64,000 bases of DNA from Acidobacterium sp. Its GTDB lineage: Bacteria > Acidobacteriota > Vicinamibacteria > Vicinamibacterales > UBA2999. The position numbers were made by a program, and so were the translations under genes. Below the pieces are notes generated by a model that saw nothing but the letters and a program-made list of their open reading frames with translations, made no database searches and was not told where the DNA came from. Of this stretch, positions 39,395 through 48,930 are shown piece after piece (the first letter of the stretch is position 1; each line of letters starts with the position of its first letter). Location of the stretch: assembly GCA_002737365.1 (NCBI GenBank), contig NSIL01000011.1, positions 1 through 64,000 of the forward strand, in the 5' to 3' direction.

Positions 39395-39844
39395 TCAGGC
39401 CGTCGGCGCCGCCGGCTTGGCCGCCTTGAACAGGTACCCGATGGCCTGATGCAAGTGCGTGACGTCGAAGTCGGCGAGCGTGCCGCCGGATTCGAAATGC
39501 CCAATCAGCGTCCTCCCGAGGCCGTAGGTCACAACTGCTGACAGACTCGCCATCGCGACCCAACCGATCACTCCAGTGACGGCCGGCAGTCGGCTGAGAA
39601 TCGATCGTGCCATCGCCCCACCCAGCCACCCGGGCACGAACGCCGCACCCAGCGCCAGCAGGACGCCGCCGGCACTCCCTGTGGAGAATTCGACGTCGTA
39701 GACCCTGGCCAGGTCGCGAATCAGCGCCAGGTGCAACGTGGTAAGTGCGGCCATTGACAGGAACGGCACCGTCACCAGTCCCGCGCCGCCGGAGGCCAGG
39801 GAATAAGTGCGGAGAATCGAAGCAGCTTGGGTCGCGCGCGACAT
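39395..39844 (-). CDS. DUF697-like membrane protein
   Basis: 149 aa. Several hydrophobic segments (GLVTVPFLSMAALTTLHLALI, GGVLLALGAAFVPGWLGG, VIGWVAMASLSAVVTYGLG) with the DLARVYDVEF signature between the first two. The pattern fits the DUF697 family of YcjF-like membrane proteins, usually attached to or next to GTPases; no GTPase lies here. Start and stop overlap with pgeF (TGATG), so it is probably translated from the same message. Function unknown. Confidence 0.75.
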   Translation of the reverse strand: MSRATQAASILRTYSLASGGAGLVTVPFLSMAALTTLHLALIRDLARVYDVEFSTGSAGGVLLALGAAFVPGWLGGAMARSILSRLPAVTGVIGWVAMASLSAVVTYGLGRTLIGHFESGGTLADFDVTHLHQAIGYLFKAAKPAAPTA

Positions 39845-40644
39845 CAGTCAGTCCTGCCAAACATTACATTAGTTGCGGTGGACGGCACGGCAATGACCGC
39901 CGTCATGCGGCCGGCCCGGTCCCCGGCAGCTCGATAGGAATCAAAGACCTCGGCGTGAGCCAGCGTACTGAGGCCACATGTGAACACACGCCCGGGCCGC
40001 ACGCCGGCGTCGATGAGCTGATCGCGATTGGCCGACCACAAGTCGAGGCGCAGCCGGCCGTCGCGCCGCGTGAACCACCTGGCCAGGTCGCCCGCGCCGT
40101 GTCCGGCCTGCTGAAACGCGCCGACTAGCGCTTCCCCCACTTCGTAATCGTCAGGCCCAATGCTGGGACCGATCGCCGCGACGAGATCCGATGGGTCGGT
40201 GCCAAACGCCCGCCGCATGCTGGCCACCGCGGCCGGCCCCACGCGGGCGCAGGTGCCTCGCCAGCCGGCATGAATGGCGCCGGCGGCGCCGGTGACGCGG
40301 TCCACCACGAGAATCGGGACGCAGTCGGCCACCAACACCGCCAGGACCAACCCCGCGATGTTCGAGACCACCGCGTCACCATCGGGCTTCTCACCAGCGT
40401 GGCTCGCGTCACCGCGGGCCAGGATCCGCACGGCATTGCCATGGACCTGCTTCACGCGTCGCAGCTGGTCGGGCGAGCCACCCACGGAAGCGACGGCCGC
40501 CGCCCATCCCTCGGGATCAGGTAACTGCAGTTGCTTCGACGTAAACAGGTGTTGCGTCATCGCCCCGAGCGGCGCGCACCGCAGCGCGTGACCCCAAGGC
40601 TCGACGGTCCAACGAAATGCGGGATCCGGGCTCGGCAGACTCAT
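39844..40644 (-). CDS. pgeF: PgeF / LACC1-family multicopper-like purine nucleoside phosphorylase
   Basis: 266 aa. YfiH/DUF152 family. Zinc and catalytic residues are visible: VKQVHGNAV (His), VLVADCVPILVVD (Cys) and IHAGWRGTCARV (His). Family members act on adenosine and inosine and, in E. coli, keep wrong residues out of peptidoglycan precursors. It lies close to the dcw cluster, where pgeF often resides. ATG start. Confidence 0.88.
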   Translation of the reverse strand: MSLPSPDPAFRWTVEPWGHALRCAPLGAMTQHLFTSKQLQLPDPEGWAAAVASVGGSPDQLRRVKQVHGNAVRILARGDASHAGEKPDGDAVVSNIAGLVLAVLVADCVPILVVDRVTGAAGAIHAGWRGTCARVGPAAVASMRRAFGTDPSDLVAAIGPSIGPDDYEVGEALVGAFQQAGHGAGDLARWFTRRDGRLRLDLWSANRDQLIDAGVRPGRVFTCGLSTLAHAEVFDSYRAAGDRAGRMTAVIAVPSTATNVMFGRTD

Positions 40645-40812
40645 CGGCTACGCTCCGCCGGCGCGCAACGGCGGTTGCCATCGCGGCCAGGCCGCTCTCG
40701 ATATTGCGCCTGATTGCGAGCGTTTCGCGATGGCATCACCCTTGATACATCAACGACATTGAAGCAACTCAAACGACCGGGCGAGTAACGCGGCCGGTGA
40801 CTGGAGAAAACC

Positions 40813-41115
40813 ATGGTGGTCAAGATCATGCCGAACGAGAAGGGAACCCCGTCAGGCAAGCTGGCGGACGCGGAAGTGCATTTCATGGATGGCGAACTGC
40901 AGGGGCTTAGGCTCCTGGGGTTCGCGGTGTGGGAGCGCCGGACCGGCGTAGGCCGCAACGTCACCTTCCCCGCCCGCACTTACTCGGTTGGCGGCGAACG
41001 GCGCAGCTTCTCGCTGTTGCGTCCGGTCACCGACCAGTCGGCGCAGGACAAAGTGCGCGACCTGGTGCTGCAGGCGTACTCGGAATTTGAAGCCCAGGCC
41101 GCCATCGCCAGTTGA
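40813..41115 (+). CDS. Small conserved protein with SpoVG-like pattern
   Basis: 100 aa, GGAG ribosome binding site 6 nt before the ATG. The sequence has DAEVHFMDGELQGLRLLGFA, then NVTFPARTYSVGGERRSF, then QDKVRDLVLQAYSEFE. The order of a short beta segment, a P-A-R-x-x-x-x-G-x-x-R strand pair and a C-terminal helix resembles SpoVG, a small RNA/DNA-binding regulator, but identity is low by eye. It stands alone between divergent pgeF and the convergent radical SAM gene. Confidence 0.65.
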   Translation: MVVKIMPNEKGTPSGKLADAEVHFMDGELQGLRLLGFAVWERRTGVGRNVTFPARTYSVGGERRSFSLLRPVTDQSAQDKVRDLVLQAYSEFEAQAAIAS

Positions 41116-41158
41116 CTGGCACCGCACCGGCGCCTGCGGTCGTGCCGGCGATGACGCA

Positions 41159-42901
41159 TCAGCTCAGCTCGGGTAGCAGGCGCGCGTTTTCCTTGGCCCG
41201 CTTTGGTGGCAATGTCCATTCGGCGCGCGTGCTCTTCTCGAACTCGGCGCGAAAGAACGGCTCTTTCATGCCGCCATCGATGATGTTCCAGGGGAGCACC
41301 GCGTCGTTGGTCCGGTCGCGATAGATATAGAAGTCGCCGTCGAGATCGGCATCGGCCAGGGCCTTGCGCCACTGTCCACCGTTGGCTTCGGCCTGCTCGA
41401 TGGCCGGGGCGATCCGTCGATCGCCGAGTGACAGCAGCGCCTGGTAGTACGAATGCCGCTCGCTCTTGATGTTGAAGTAGACGTTGTCGATGTCGGCGAC
41501 CAGCGCCCGCATCCGCTTCATCTTGCGCTCGATCACGTCGGTGCGCTCCATCGGCAGCCACTGGTAGGCGGTACCAGGCTTGGGCACCAGCGGGTTGACG
41601 CTGGCGACAATGCGGCCAATGCGGCCGCGTGGCCGCGCGTGCTTCAGCATGATCTGGTGGAGCTGCAGCGTCAGGTCCCGAATCGCCACCAGGTCGTCAT
41701 CGTCTTCGGTGGGCAGGCCGATCATGTAGTAGAGCTTCAGGCTCTCGATGCCGCTCGAGAAGATCAGCTCGGCGCTGTCAAGAATCTCCGCGTTGGTGAC
41801 GGTCTTGTTGATCACCCGGCGCAGGCGATCCGAGCCGGTCTCCGGGGCGATGGTCAGCGTGCGCTCACCGCTCTCCTTGAGGATCGAGACGATCGTCGGC
41901 GTCAGGTCATCGAGGCGCAGCGACGCCGGGCTGATCGAGTAGCCCATGTCGCGGAGGCTGCGCAGGATGTGTTCGATGTCGGGGTGGTCGCACAACGCAA
42001 TCGAGACCAGTCCCGCCTTCGACGAATGGGCGCGGGCGGCCTGGGCGAGCGCCAGAATGCGGTCGGTCGGGAAGGCGCGGACCGGCAGGTAGTTGTAGCC
42101 GGCCCAGCAGAACCGGCACAGGTTCGCGCAGCCGCGCACCACTTCGATCAGGAAGCGCGAGCCGAACTCGGTGTCGGGCGTGAAGATGGTGGTCGACGGC
42201 GGGTCAACCGCTTCCGTGGTCTTGAGCGCCGCCTTGCGCACGATCGGCGGCGCGCCGGTGCCGTCGCGCGGCACGTACTTGACGATGGTGCCGTCGGCGG
42301 CATACTCCACGTCGTAGAACGACGGGATGTAATAGCCGCGGGCCTGCGCCAACCGCTTCAACTGTTCGCTGCGGGACGAGGTGGCCATGGCGTCGACCAG
42401 TGCCGGCACCAGCGCTTCACCCTCGCCCGCCGCGATCACGTCGGCGAACATCGCGAGCGGCTCGGGGTTGACGAACGTCACCGCGCCGCCAATGACCACG
42501 AGCGGGTGCTGATAGTCACGGTCTGCCGCCCGCAACGGCACCCCGGCCAGCCGCAGCATGGTCAGGACGTTGGTGTAGTCCCATTCGAACGACACCGAGA
42601 ACGCGATGATGTCGAAATCCGCCACCGGCGTCTGCGACTCGAGCGTGACAATGCGGGTGCCGGCCTCGCGGAGGGCAGCCAGTTCCTGCTTCGGCGGCAG
42701 AAAGGCACGCTCGCACACGATGTTGGGGTCATCGTTGAAGAGGCGATAGATGGTCTGGAAGCCGAGATTGGACATTCCCACGAAGTAGGTGTTGGGGAAA
42801 ATCAGCGCGACCCGCAGCCGGTTGGCGTGCGGCTTGCGCACGTAGCCAATTTCCTTGGAAAGGATTTCCTGTGCGATCTCGCGTTGGTGCCGTGGCTTCA
42901 T
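41159..42901 (-). CDS. B12-binding-type radical SAM protein (TIGR03960-like)
   Basis: 580 aa. N-terminal cobalamin-binding-like domain (about 1-190; ALIFPNTYFVGMSNLGFQ, VIGGAVTFVNPEP, IAAGEGE) and a radical SAM core (about 240-500) with the Fe-S motif RGCANLCRFCWAGY (CxxxCxxC). IAPETGSDRLRRVINK and YYMIGLPTEDD complete the fold. The family is often followed by or fused to a TIGR03936 protein, which I do not find here. It lies about 80 nt downstream of ftsZ on the same strand. Reaction unknown; related enzymes modify RNA or lipids. Confidence 0.85.
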   Translation of the reverse strand: MKPRHQREIAQEILSKEIGYVRKPHANRLRVALIFPNTYFVGMSNLGFQTIYRLFNDDPNIVCERAFLPPKQELAALREAGTRIVTLESQTPVADFDIIAFSVSFEWDYTNVLTMLRLAGVPLRAADRDYQHPLVVIGGAVTFVNPEPLAMFADVIAAGEGEALVPALVDAMATSSRSEQLKRLAQARGYYIPSFYDVEYAADGTIVKYVPRDGTGAPPIVRKAALKTTEAVDPPSTTIFTPDTEFGSRFLIEVVRGCANLCRFCWAGYNYLPVRAFPTDRILALAQAARAHSSKAGLVSIALCDHPDIEHILRSLRDMGYSISPASLRLDDLTPTIVSILKESGERTLTIAPETGSDRLRRVINKTVTNAEILDSAELIFSSGIESLKLYYMIGLPTEDDDDLVAIRDLTLQLHQIMLKHARPRGRIGRIVASVNPLVPKPGTAYQWLPMERTDVIERKMKRMRALVADIDNVYFNIKSERHSYYQALLSLGDRRIAPAIEQAEANGGQWRKALADADLDGDFYIYRDRTNDAVLPWNIIDGGMKEPFFRAEFEKSTRAEWTLPPKRAKENARLLPELS

Positions 42902-42980
42902 TCATGAGCCAGGGGGTCGTCGAGCTGTCACTGCGCCGGCAGCGCTCGCGGCTCCCCTGGATCTGTCTACTGTATCAGTC

Positions 42981-44249
42981 CTACCCTTCGCTCCGGCGGA
43001 GGAAGGCCGGCACGTCAAGGTCGAGGTTGAGGTCGAATTCGCCCGGAATACCCTCGGGTTCTGCCAGCGGGATATCGCCGCCGTTCTGCCCAACCGCGAT
43101 CGGGCGCGCCGCCGCGATCGGCATGCCGATCGCCGGACGCCGCACAATCGACGCGCGCGGCTGAGCCAGCGTCGTCGTGTCGACGCGTATGGGCGATGAA
43201 TACGACGACAGGTCGACCGGCGTCTGCGTCGGCGCATGGGCCGGCGTCGACCGCCCGGTCTTGACGTGGTCAAAGCCGGTGGCGATCACGGTGATCTTCA
43301 CCTTGTTGGTCAGCGCCTTGTCGACGACCGCGCCGAAGATGATGTTGGCATCCTCATGGGCCGACTCCTGGATGATGGTCAGCGCCTCGTTCACTTCCAT
43401 CAGTGACAGGTCTGGGCCGCCGGTGACGTTGATGATCACGCCGCGCGCGCCGCGCACCGAGGCGTCCTCGAGCAGCGGACTCGAGATGGCGCGATTGGCA
43501 GCATCGACGGCGCGCGATGGGCCCTCGGCGGTGGCCGTGCCCATCATCGCCACGCCCATGCCCGACATGATGGTCTTGACGTCGGCAAAGTCGAGGTTGA
43601 TCAGGCCCGGCACCAGGATCAAGTCCGAGATGCCCTGGATCGCCTGCCGCAGCACATCGTCGGCGGTGACGAAGGCGTCGAGCATTGAGGTGTCGCGGGC
43701 AATCACCGAGAGCAGGCGCTCGTTCGGAATGGTGATGACGGTGTCGACGGCATCGCGCAGGGAGTCGAGGCCGGCCTCGGCCTGCCGGAACCGCTTCTTG
43801 CCTTCGAATTTGAACGGCTTGGTCACCACCGCAATGGTGAGCGCACCCAGTTCGGTGGCGAGGCTGGCGATGACCGGCGCCGCGCCGGTGCCGGTGCCGC
43901 CGCCGAGGCCGGTGGTCACAAACACCATGTCGGCGCCCGACAGGGCCTGGATCAGCGCCTCGGTGTCCTCGAGTGCCGCCTGACGCCCGACATTCGGATC
44001 CGCGCCGGCACCGAGCCCCTTGGTCAGCTTGCCGCCGATCTGGATCTTCACCGGCGCCGGGTTGGTCTTGAGGGCCTGGGCGTCGGTGTTGACGACCATG
44101 AATTCCACGCCCGAGATGCCGGCCTGCACCATTCGTGATACGGCATTGCTGCCGCCGCCGCCGACGCCTACCACCTTGATCCGCGCGCCCATGCGCGCCT
44201 CTTCATCGAGCGTGAGCCGTAGCGCCTCGAAGCCGTCCTGGTCCGCCAT
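42981..44249 (-). CDS. ftsZ: Cell division protein FtsZ
   Basis: 422 aa from the ATG at 44249 (AAGGAGG 4 nt before). Tubulin-like GTPase that forms the Z ring. [10 protein letters not shown] and the tubulin signature [12 protein letters not shown] lie in the GTPase domain, the T7 loop ([11 protein letters not shown]) in the second domain. A variable linker (about 320-405) leads to the conserved C-terminal peptide [10 protein letters not shown], the docking site for FtsA and other partners. It follows ftsA by about 75 nt. Confidence 0.97.
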   Translation of the reverse strand: MADQDGFEALRLTLDEEARMGARIKVVGVGGGGSNAVSRMVQAGISGVEFMVVNTDAQALKTNPAPVKIQIGGKLTKGLGAGADPNVGRQAALEDTEALIQALSGADMVFVTTGLGGGTGTGAAPVIASLATELGALTIAVVTKPFKFEGKKRFRQAEAGLDSLRDAVDTVITIPNERLLSVIARDTSMLDAFVTADDVLRQAIQGISDLILVPGLINLDFADVKTIMSGMGVAMMGTATAEGPSRAVDAANRAISSPLLEDASVRGARGVIINVTGGPDLSLMEVNEALTIIQESAHEDANIIFGAVVDKALTNKVKITVIATGFDHVKTGRSTPAHAPTQTPVDLSSYSSPIRVDTTTLAQPRASIVRRPAIGMPIAAARPIAVGQNGGDIPLAEPEGIPGEFDLNLDLDVPAFLRRSEG

Positions 44250-44323
44250 CGTGCCTCCTTGTAACCGTTGCAAATCGAACTGTCCTGGCCGGAACCCGAA
44301 TCCCGGGTCCCGGATCCCGATCG

Positions 44324-45556
44324 CTAGAAAAATTCTCTGAACACCGTGCGCAACCGCCCCATCACGCGGGTGAGTGCGCCGCCGCCGCTGGCACCGGCCG
44401 CCGGGCCACGATGGCGGGCCGCATACAGCACGAGGCCGACCGCCGTGGCGAACGACGGGTTGCTGACATGATCGGCCAGGCCGCCGACGCCGACCGGGCT
44501 GCCGCGCCGGATCGGCAGGTCAAAAATCTGCTCGGCGATCTCGGACATGCCTTCGAGCTGGGCGCCACCACCGGTCAGCACGAGGCCTGAGTTGAGCGAC
44601 TTCTCGTAGCCGGCCTTGCTGATTTCGTCCCAGATCAGGTGGAACATCTCCTCGGCGCGCGGCTGCAGGATGTCGGACAGGATGCGGCGGGCCATCACGC
44701 GCGGCCGCCGGCCGCCGACACTCGCCACCTCGATCGTCTCGTCTTCCTCGACCATCGACGACAGCGCGCAACCCGCTCGCCGCTTGACCTTTTCGGCGTC
44801 TGGAATCGGCGTTCGTAACCCGACGGCAATGTCGTTGGTGAAGTGGTCGCCGCCGACGGCGATCACCGCGGTGTGCCACAAGCTGCCGCGTTCGAAGATC
44901 GCCAGATCGGCGGTGCCGCCGCCGATGTCGACCACGGCCACGCCCAATTCCTTCTCGTCCGCGGTCAGCACCGTCTCCGAGGCGGCGAGCTGCCCGATCA
45001 CCGTGTCGATCACCTCGACCCCGGCGCGGTTCACGCACGCCACCAGGTTGTGCGTCGCGGTCTGGCTACCAGTGATGATGTGGACGTTGACCTCAAGCCG
45101 CGCGCCAGTCAGGCCGACGGGCGCGCCAATGCCCTCCTGCTCGTCGACGACGAAGTCCTGCGGCAGCACGTGCAGAATCTCGCGGCCGGTCGGCAATGAC
45201 ACCGCGCGCGCCGCGTCGATCGCCCGGCGGACATCGTCACGCGTGACTTCGCGGTTCTTGCCCGCCACCGCCACCACCCCGCGGCTGTTGAAGCCCTTGA
45301 TGTGCGGGCCGGCAATCGCCAGGTGCACCGAGCCGACCTCGACGCCGGCCATCAGCTCGGCCTCCTCGATCGACTTCTTGATCGACTCGACCGCCGCCTC
45401 GAGATTGACGACCACCCCGCGCTTGAGGCCCTTCGATTCGGCCATGCCGATGCCGATCACATCGACGCCGCCTTCGTCGAGCAGTTCACCGACCACGGTG
45501 CATACCTTGGTCGTGCCGATGTCGAGCCCCACTACGTAGCGTTCCTGTCGTGCCAC
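44324..45556 (-). CDS. ftsA: Cell division protein FtsA
   Basis: 410 aa. Actin-fold ATPase that ties FtsZ to the membrane. Phosphate-1 [10 protein letters not shown], the SHS2/1C domain, phosphate-2 [14 protein letters not shown] and adenosine motif [10 protein letters not shown] are visible. The last residues ([15 protein letters not shown]) form the amphipathic membrane-targeting helix. GTG start with GGGAGGT upstream. ftsQ ends 17 nt before it. Confidence 0.96.
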   Translation of the reverse strand: MARQERYVVGLDIGTTKVCTVVGELLDEGGVDVIGIGMAESKGLKRGVVVNLEAAVESIKKSIEEAELMAGVEVGSVHLAIAGPHIKGFNSRGVVAVAGKNREVTRDDVRRAIDAARAVSLPTGREILHVLPQDFVVDEQEGIGAPVGLTGARLEVNVHIITGSQTATHNLVACVNRAGVEVIDTVIGQLAASETVLTADEKELGVAVVDIGGGTADLAIFERGSLWHTAVIAVGGDHFTNDIAVGLRTPIPDAEKVKRRAGCALSSMVEEDETIEVASVGGRRPRVMARRILSDILQPRAEEMFHLIWDEISKAGYEKSLNSGLVLTGGGAQLEGMSEIAEQIFDLPIRRGSPVGVGGLADHVSNPSFATAVGLVLYAARHRGPAAGASGGGALTRVMGRLRTVFREFF

Positions 45557-45573
45557 CGATACCTCCCCGTCCT

Positions 45574-46443
45574 CTACCGTCTTGCCTGCGCCGGTAACGC
45601 CTTGACCGGACGCACGTACAACCGTTCGTCGAATCGCAAATCCACGTGATCGATCTCGGCCAGGCGCTCGCGCAATGCCGGCTGCAGGTCAAGGTACTGT
45701 TGCAGGCGGGCCACGAAGTCAGCATCACCCAGCCGCAACAGCGCCGTGTCGTCGTCGAGAATCACCACCGCGTTGTGCAAGTCCGAGACGTCAATCTGCG
45801 ACACCCGCTTGAACACTTCAGGCCGCGACGCGAAGGCGGCGATCACGCGGCCGGCGAACTCGGTGCGCGCGGGGTCGAGCAAGGCGCCGCCGTCGGTCGG
45901 TGCGGAGGCCAACCCGTCGATGATCGGCAGGTCGATGTCGGCGTAGGCCGGACCGTACTCGTCGACGATCACGCCCGTGGCGTCGATCAGGTACAGCGCG
46001 GTGCCGATCCGGCCGATGCCCATGGGTATCCGCTCGTGGATCATGATCTCCAGCGTCGACGGCAGCACCCGGCGAATCGTCGCGCTCTCCACCCACGGCG
46101 AGGCGAGCAGCTTCTGCTGCCATTCGGTGATGCCGATCGCGAGAATGTTCTGGCCACGGAGGCCATCGACCAGCGCCAGCACTTCTCCGGTCGACAGGCG
46201 CTGGTGGCCGCGAACGACCAGGTGGCCGACCTGCAGCGTTGGCGCGACCGCGATCAAAGTGACACCGCGGTAGCCGCCGTAGCCAAGCACTATCACCATC
46301 GCGAAGGCGCGAATGCCCAGCCACAGATACTTCGAGGCCGGCGTGCGCTTGCGCGACGGCTTCACGTGGGCGCGCTTGAACCGCTTGTCGGTCGCGGCTG
46401 CGACGGCCGACGCGGTGGTGCCCTGCCGGGACAATCCCGCCAT
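45574..46443 (-). CDS. ftsQ: Cell division protein FtsQ
   Basis: 289 aa. Basic cytoplasmic N-terminus (KRFKRAHVKPSRKRTP), one membrane helix (IRAFAMVIVLGYGG), a POTRA domain (about 75-145; VGHLVVRGHQRLSTGEVLALVDGLRGQNIL) and the FtsQ beta domain (IMIHERIPMGIGRIGTALYLID). It links the early ring to FtsL and the septal synthase in the periplasm. Start overlaps the murC stop (TGATG). Confidence 0.92.
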   Translation of the reverse strand: MAGLSRQGTTASAVAAATDKRFKRAHVKPSRKRTPASKYLWLGIRAFAMVIVLGYGGYRGVTLIAVAPTLQVGHLVVRGHQRLSTGEVLALVDGLRGQNILAIGITEWQQKLLASPWVESATIRRVLPSTLEIMIHERIPMGIGRIGTALYLIDATGVIVDEYGPAYADIDLPIIDGLASAPTDGGALLDPARTEFAGRVIAAFASRPEVFKRVSQIDVSDLHNAVVILDDDTALLRLGDADFVARLQQYLDLQPALRERLAEIDHVDLRFDERLYVRPVKALPAQARR

Positions 46444-47858
46444 CAGTGCGCCTCCCGCGGACCATGCCGCCGTTCGAGTTCGGCCACCAGCGCCGTCGCC
46501 AGACCCCCGATGGAACCGGCGCCGAGCGTCAGCACCAGGTCCCCAGGACGCGCGAGATCGGCCACGGCCGGTGCGACGTCGTCCAGTCGGGTCACCACGC
46601 GCGCCGCCACCGGCCGCCCGGCGCTGACCGCGGCGGCCAGCGCTGCGACGGTGATCCCCGGGATGGGTTCCTCGCCGGCCGCGTAAATATCGGTCAGCAC
46701 CACTTCGTCCGCAGCCGCCAGGGCCCGGCCGAACTCGGCCATCAGGTCGCGAGTGCGGGTATAGCGATGCGGCTGGAACGCCACGATGATGCGCGCGGGT
46801 TTGGCGGCGCGAGCGGCCGACAGCACGGCGGCGATCTCGGTGGGGTGATGGCCGTAATCGTCGACCACGCTGATGCCATTGATGATGCCGCGCCGTTCGA
46901 AGCGGCGCTCGGCGCCGTGGAACTCAGCCAGCGCGGCAGCGATCTTCGCGAACGGCACGTCCAGTTCCAGGCCAACGGCCACGGCAGCCAGGGCATTGCG
47001 CACGGAGTGCATCCCGGGGACCGCCAGCGTCATCGTCCCCAGTGCAGCCAGATGGTCGCCGTGCGCATCGCGATGAGTCACCGAGCATCGCGACCCGAAG
47101 CCGGCAAGAACGACCCCCGACGCGCTGACGTCGTAGGCGCCATCAATGCCGTAGGTGACGACACGGCGCGTGAAGCGCGGTAGCACATGGGACAGCTCCG
47201 CATCATCGGCGCACGCCACCACGGCGCCGTAGAACGGCACCTTGTTGGCGAAGTCGACAAACGCCTGCTGCAAATCGGCGAACCCGCCGTATGCGTCCAT
47301 ATGCTCGCGATCGAGATTCGTAATCACCGCCACTGTCGGCGACAGTTTGAGAAACGAGCGGTCGCTCTCATCCGCTTCCGCCACCATGTATTCGCCGCGG
47401 CCCAGCCGCGCATTGCTGCCAAAGGCGCTCAAGCGCCCACCGATCACCGCCGTCGGATCCAGTCCCGCCCGTTCGAGCACCAGCGCGATCATCGAGGTGG
47501 TGCTGGTCTTGCCGTGCGCGCCGGCGACGGCGATGCCGAACCGCAGGCGCATCAACTCCGCTAGCATTTCGGCTCGCGGAATCACCGGAATCCGCTGCCC
47601 CTTCGCCGCGACGACCTCCGGGTTGTCGGGCCGCACCGCCGACGAATAGACGACGACATCGGCGTTGCCGACATTCACGGCCGCATGGCCCGCCGTCGCC
47701 ACCGTCACACCCAGGGTGGCGAGGCGATCGGTCACGCTCGACCGCTTCGCATCCGACCCCGACACGGCATAGCCGAGATTCGCGAGCAGCTCCGCAATCC
47801 CGCTCATGCCGATTCCGCCAACGCCGACCAAGTGGATGCGCCTGGTCTTACCCAGCAC
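46443..47858 (-). CDS. murC: UDP-N-acetylmuramate-L-alanine ligase
   Basis: 471 aa from the GTG at 47858. First Mur ligase, adds L-Ala to UDP-MurNAc. N-terminal Rossmann motif GVGGIGMSGIAELL, the ATP loop GAHGKTSTT, the Mur ligase Glu in EADESDRSFL, DDYGHHPTEI and FQPHRYTRT at the C-terminal domain. An ATG at 47906 would add 16 residues and lengthen the overlap with murG; the GTG fits the family N-terminus (LGKTRRIHLVG) better and overlaps murG by only 11 nt. murB, often next, is absent. Confidence 0.94.
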   Translation of the reverse strand: MLGKTRRIHLVGVGGIGMSGIAELLANLGYAVSGSDAKRSSVTDRLATLGVTVATAGHAAVNVGNADVVVYSSAVRPDNPEVVAAKGQRIPVIPRAEMLAELMRLRFGIAVAGAHGKTSTTSMIALVLERAGLDPTAVIGGRLSAFGSNARLGRGEYMVAEADESDRSFLKLSPTVAVITNLDREHMDAYGGFADLQQAFVDFANKVPFYGAVVACADDAELSHVLPRFTRRVVTYGIDGAYDVSASGVVLAGFGSRCSVTHRDAHGDHLAALGTMTLAVPGMHSVRNALAAVAVGLELDVPFAKIAAALAEFHGAERRFERRGIINGISVVDDYGHHPTEIAAVLSAARAAKPARIIVAFQPHRYTRTRDLMAEFGRALAAADEVVLTDIYAAGEEPIPGITVAALAAAVSAGRPVAARVVTRLDDVAPAVADLARPGDLVLTLGAGSIGGLATALVAELERRHGPREAH

Positions 47859-48927
47859 GGCGGCCACCAAGTTCTTCCACCCGGTCTGCGATTCGCGCCG
47901 CCGCATCTGGCCGCGCCAGCGTGCGAGCGGCCGCCGACATTTGGCGACGACGATCCGGATCGGCCACCAGCATCGCGATAGTGGCCGCGAGCCGCTCGCC
48001 GCTCAGGTCCCGTTCTTCGATCACCAGTCCCGCTCCCGCGCGCCCGAGCACCTCGGCGTTCTTCCGCTGGTGATCGTCGGTGGCGGTCGGCAGCGGCACC
48101 AGGATCGCGGGGCGTCCTGACGCGGCCAGTTCTGCGAGGGTGGTGGCCCCGGCGCGGCAAATGACCAGGTCGGCGGCCTTCATTGCTCGGTCGATTTCGA
48201 AGATGAAGGCTTCGACTCGGGCCGCGAGGCCGGCGCCGGCATATGCGGTTCGCACCAGCTCCAGATCGCGCTCCCCGGTCTGGTGGGTGATCGCAAGTTG
48301 GAGCCCGGTGGCTGCCAGCCGCGACGCTGCCGCCACCATGGCCACGTTGATCGCGTGCGCGCCCTGAGAACCGCCACAGATCAGGACCCTCCCCGTATCA
48401 TTCGTTTCCTCGTTCTGCGCCGCGAAAAACTCCGGTCGCACGGGGTTGCCGGCCACAAATCCCGTGCGGGGGAAGTACGACAGCGCGTCCTCGAAGTTCA
48501 CGGCCGCGGCCCGCACGAAGCGGGCCAGCAGGCGATTGGTGAGACCCGGCAGGGCGTTCTGCTCGAGCAGCATGGTCGGATAGCCGCGCACCGCGGCCAG
48601 CGCCAGCACCGGTCCCGAGGCGAAGCCACCGACGCCAACCACGACATCGGGCCGGCGCCTGGAGATCACGCGCCACGCATCGGCGGCCGCGGTCAGCAAC
48701 AGCAGGAAGCCGCGCAGCCGCTCGGCGCGGCCCTTGCCCTTCAGTCCGGCGACGCGAATCAGATCCAGTGCGAAGCCCTCGCGCGGCACGACCCGCGACT
48801 CGATTCCGGCCGCGGTGCCAACAAACGACACCTCGGCCGCCGGATCGCGGCGCAGCAGCTCGCGCCCGAGCGCAATGCCCGGGTACAAGTGCCCGCCCGT
48901 CCCTCCGCCCGCGATCAGGATGCGCAC
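47848..48927 (-). CDS. murG: UDP-GlcNAc:lipid I GlcNAc transferase
   Basis: 359 aa. Peripheral membrane GT-B enzyme that makes lipid II. N-terminal loop IAGGGTGGHLYPGIALG, second glycine-rich loop CGGSQGAHAIN and the UDP-GlcNAc-binding segment CRAGATTLAELAASGRPAILVP are conserved. GTG start, 3 nt after the ftsW stop. Confidence 0.95.
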   Translation of the reverse strand: MRILIAGGGTGGHLYPGIALGRELLRRDPAAEVSFVGTAAGIESRVVPREGFALDLIRVAGLKGKGRAERLRGFLLLLTAAADAWRVISRRRPDVVVGVGGFASGPVLALAAVRGYPTMLLEQNALPGLTNRLLARFVRAAAVNFEDALSYFPRTGFVAGNPVRPEFFAAQNEETNDTGRVLICGGSQGAHAINVAMVAAASRLAATGLQLAITHQTGERDLELVRTAYAGAGLAARVEAFIFEIDRAMKAADLVICRAGATTLAELAASGRPAILVPLPTATDDHQRKNAEVLGRAGAGLVIEERDLSGERLAATIAMLVADPDRRRQMSAAARTLARPDAAARIADRVEELGGRRAG

Positions 48928-48930
48928 CGG

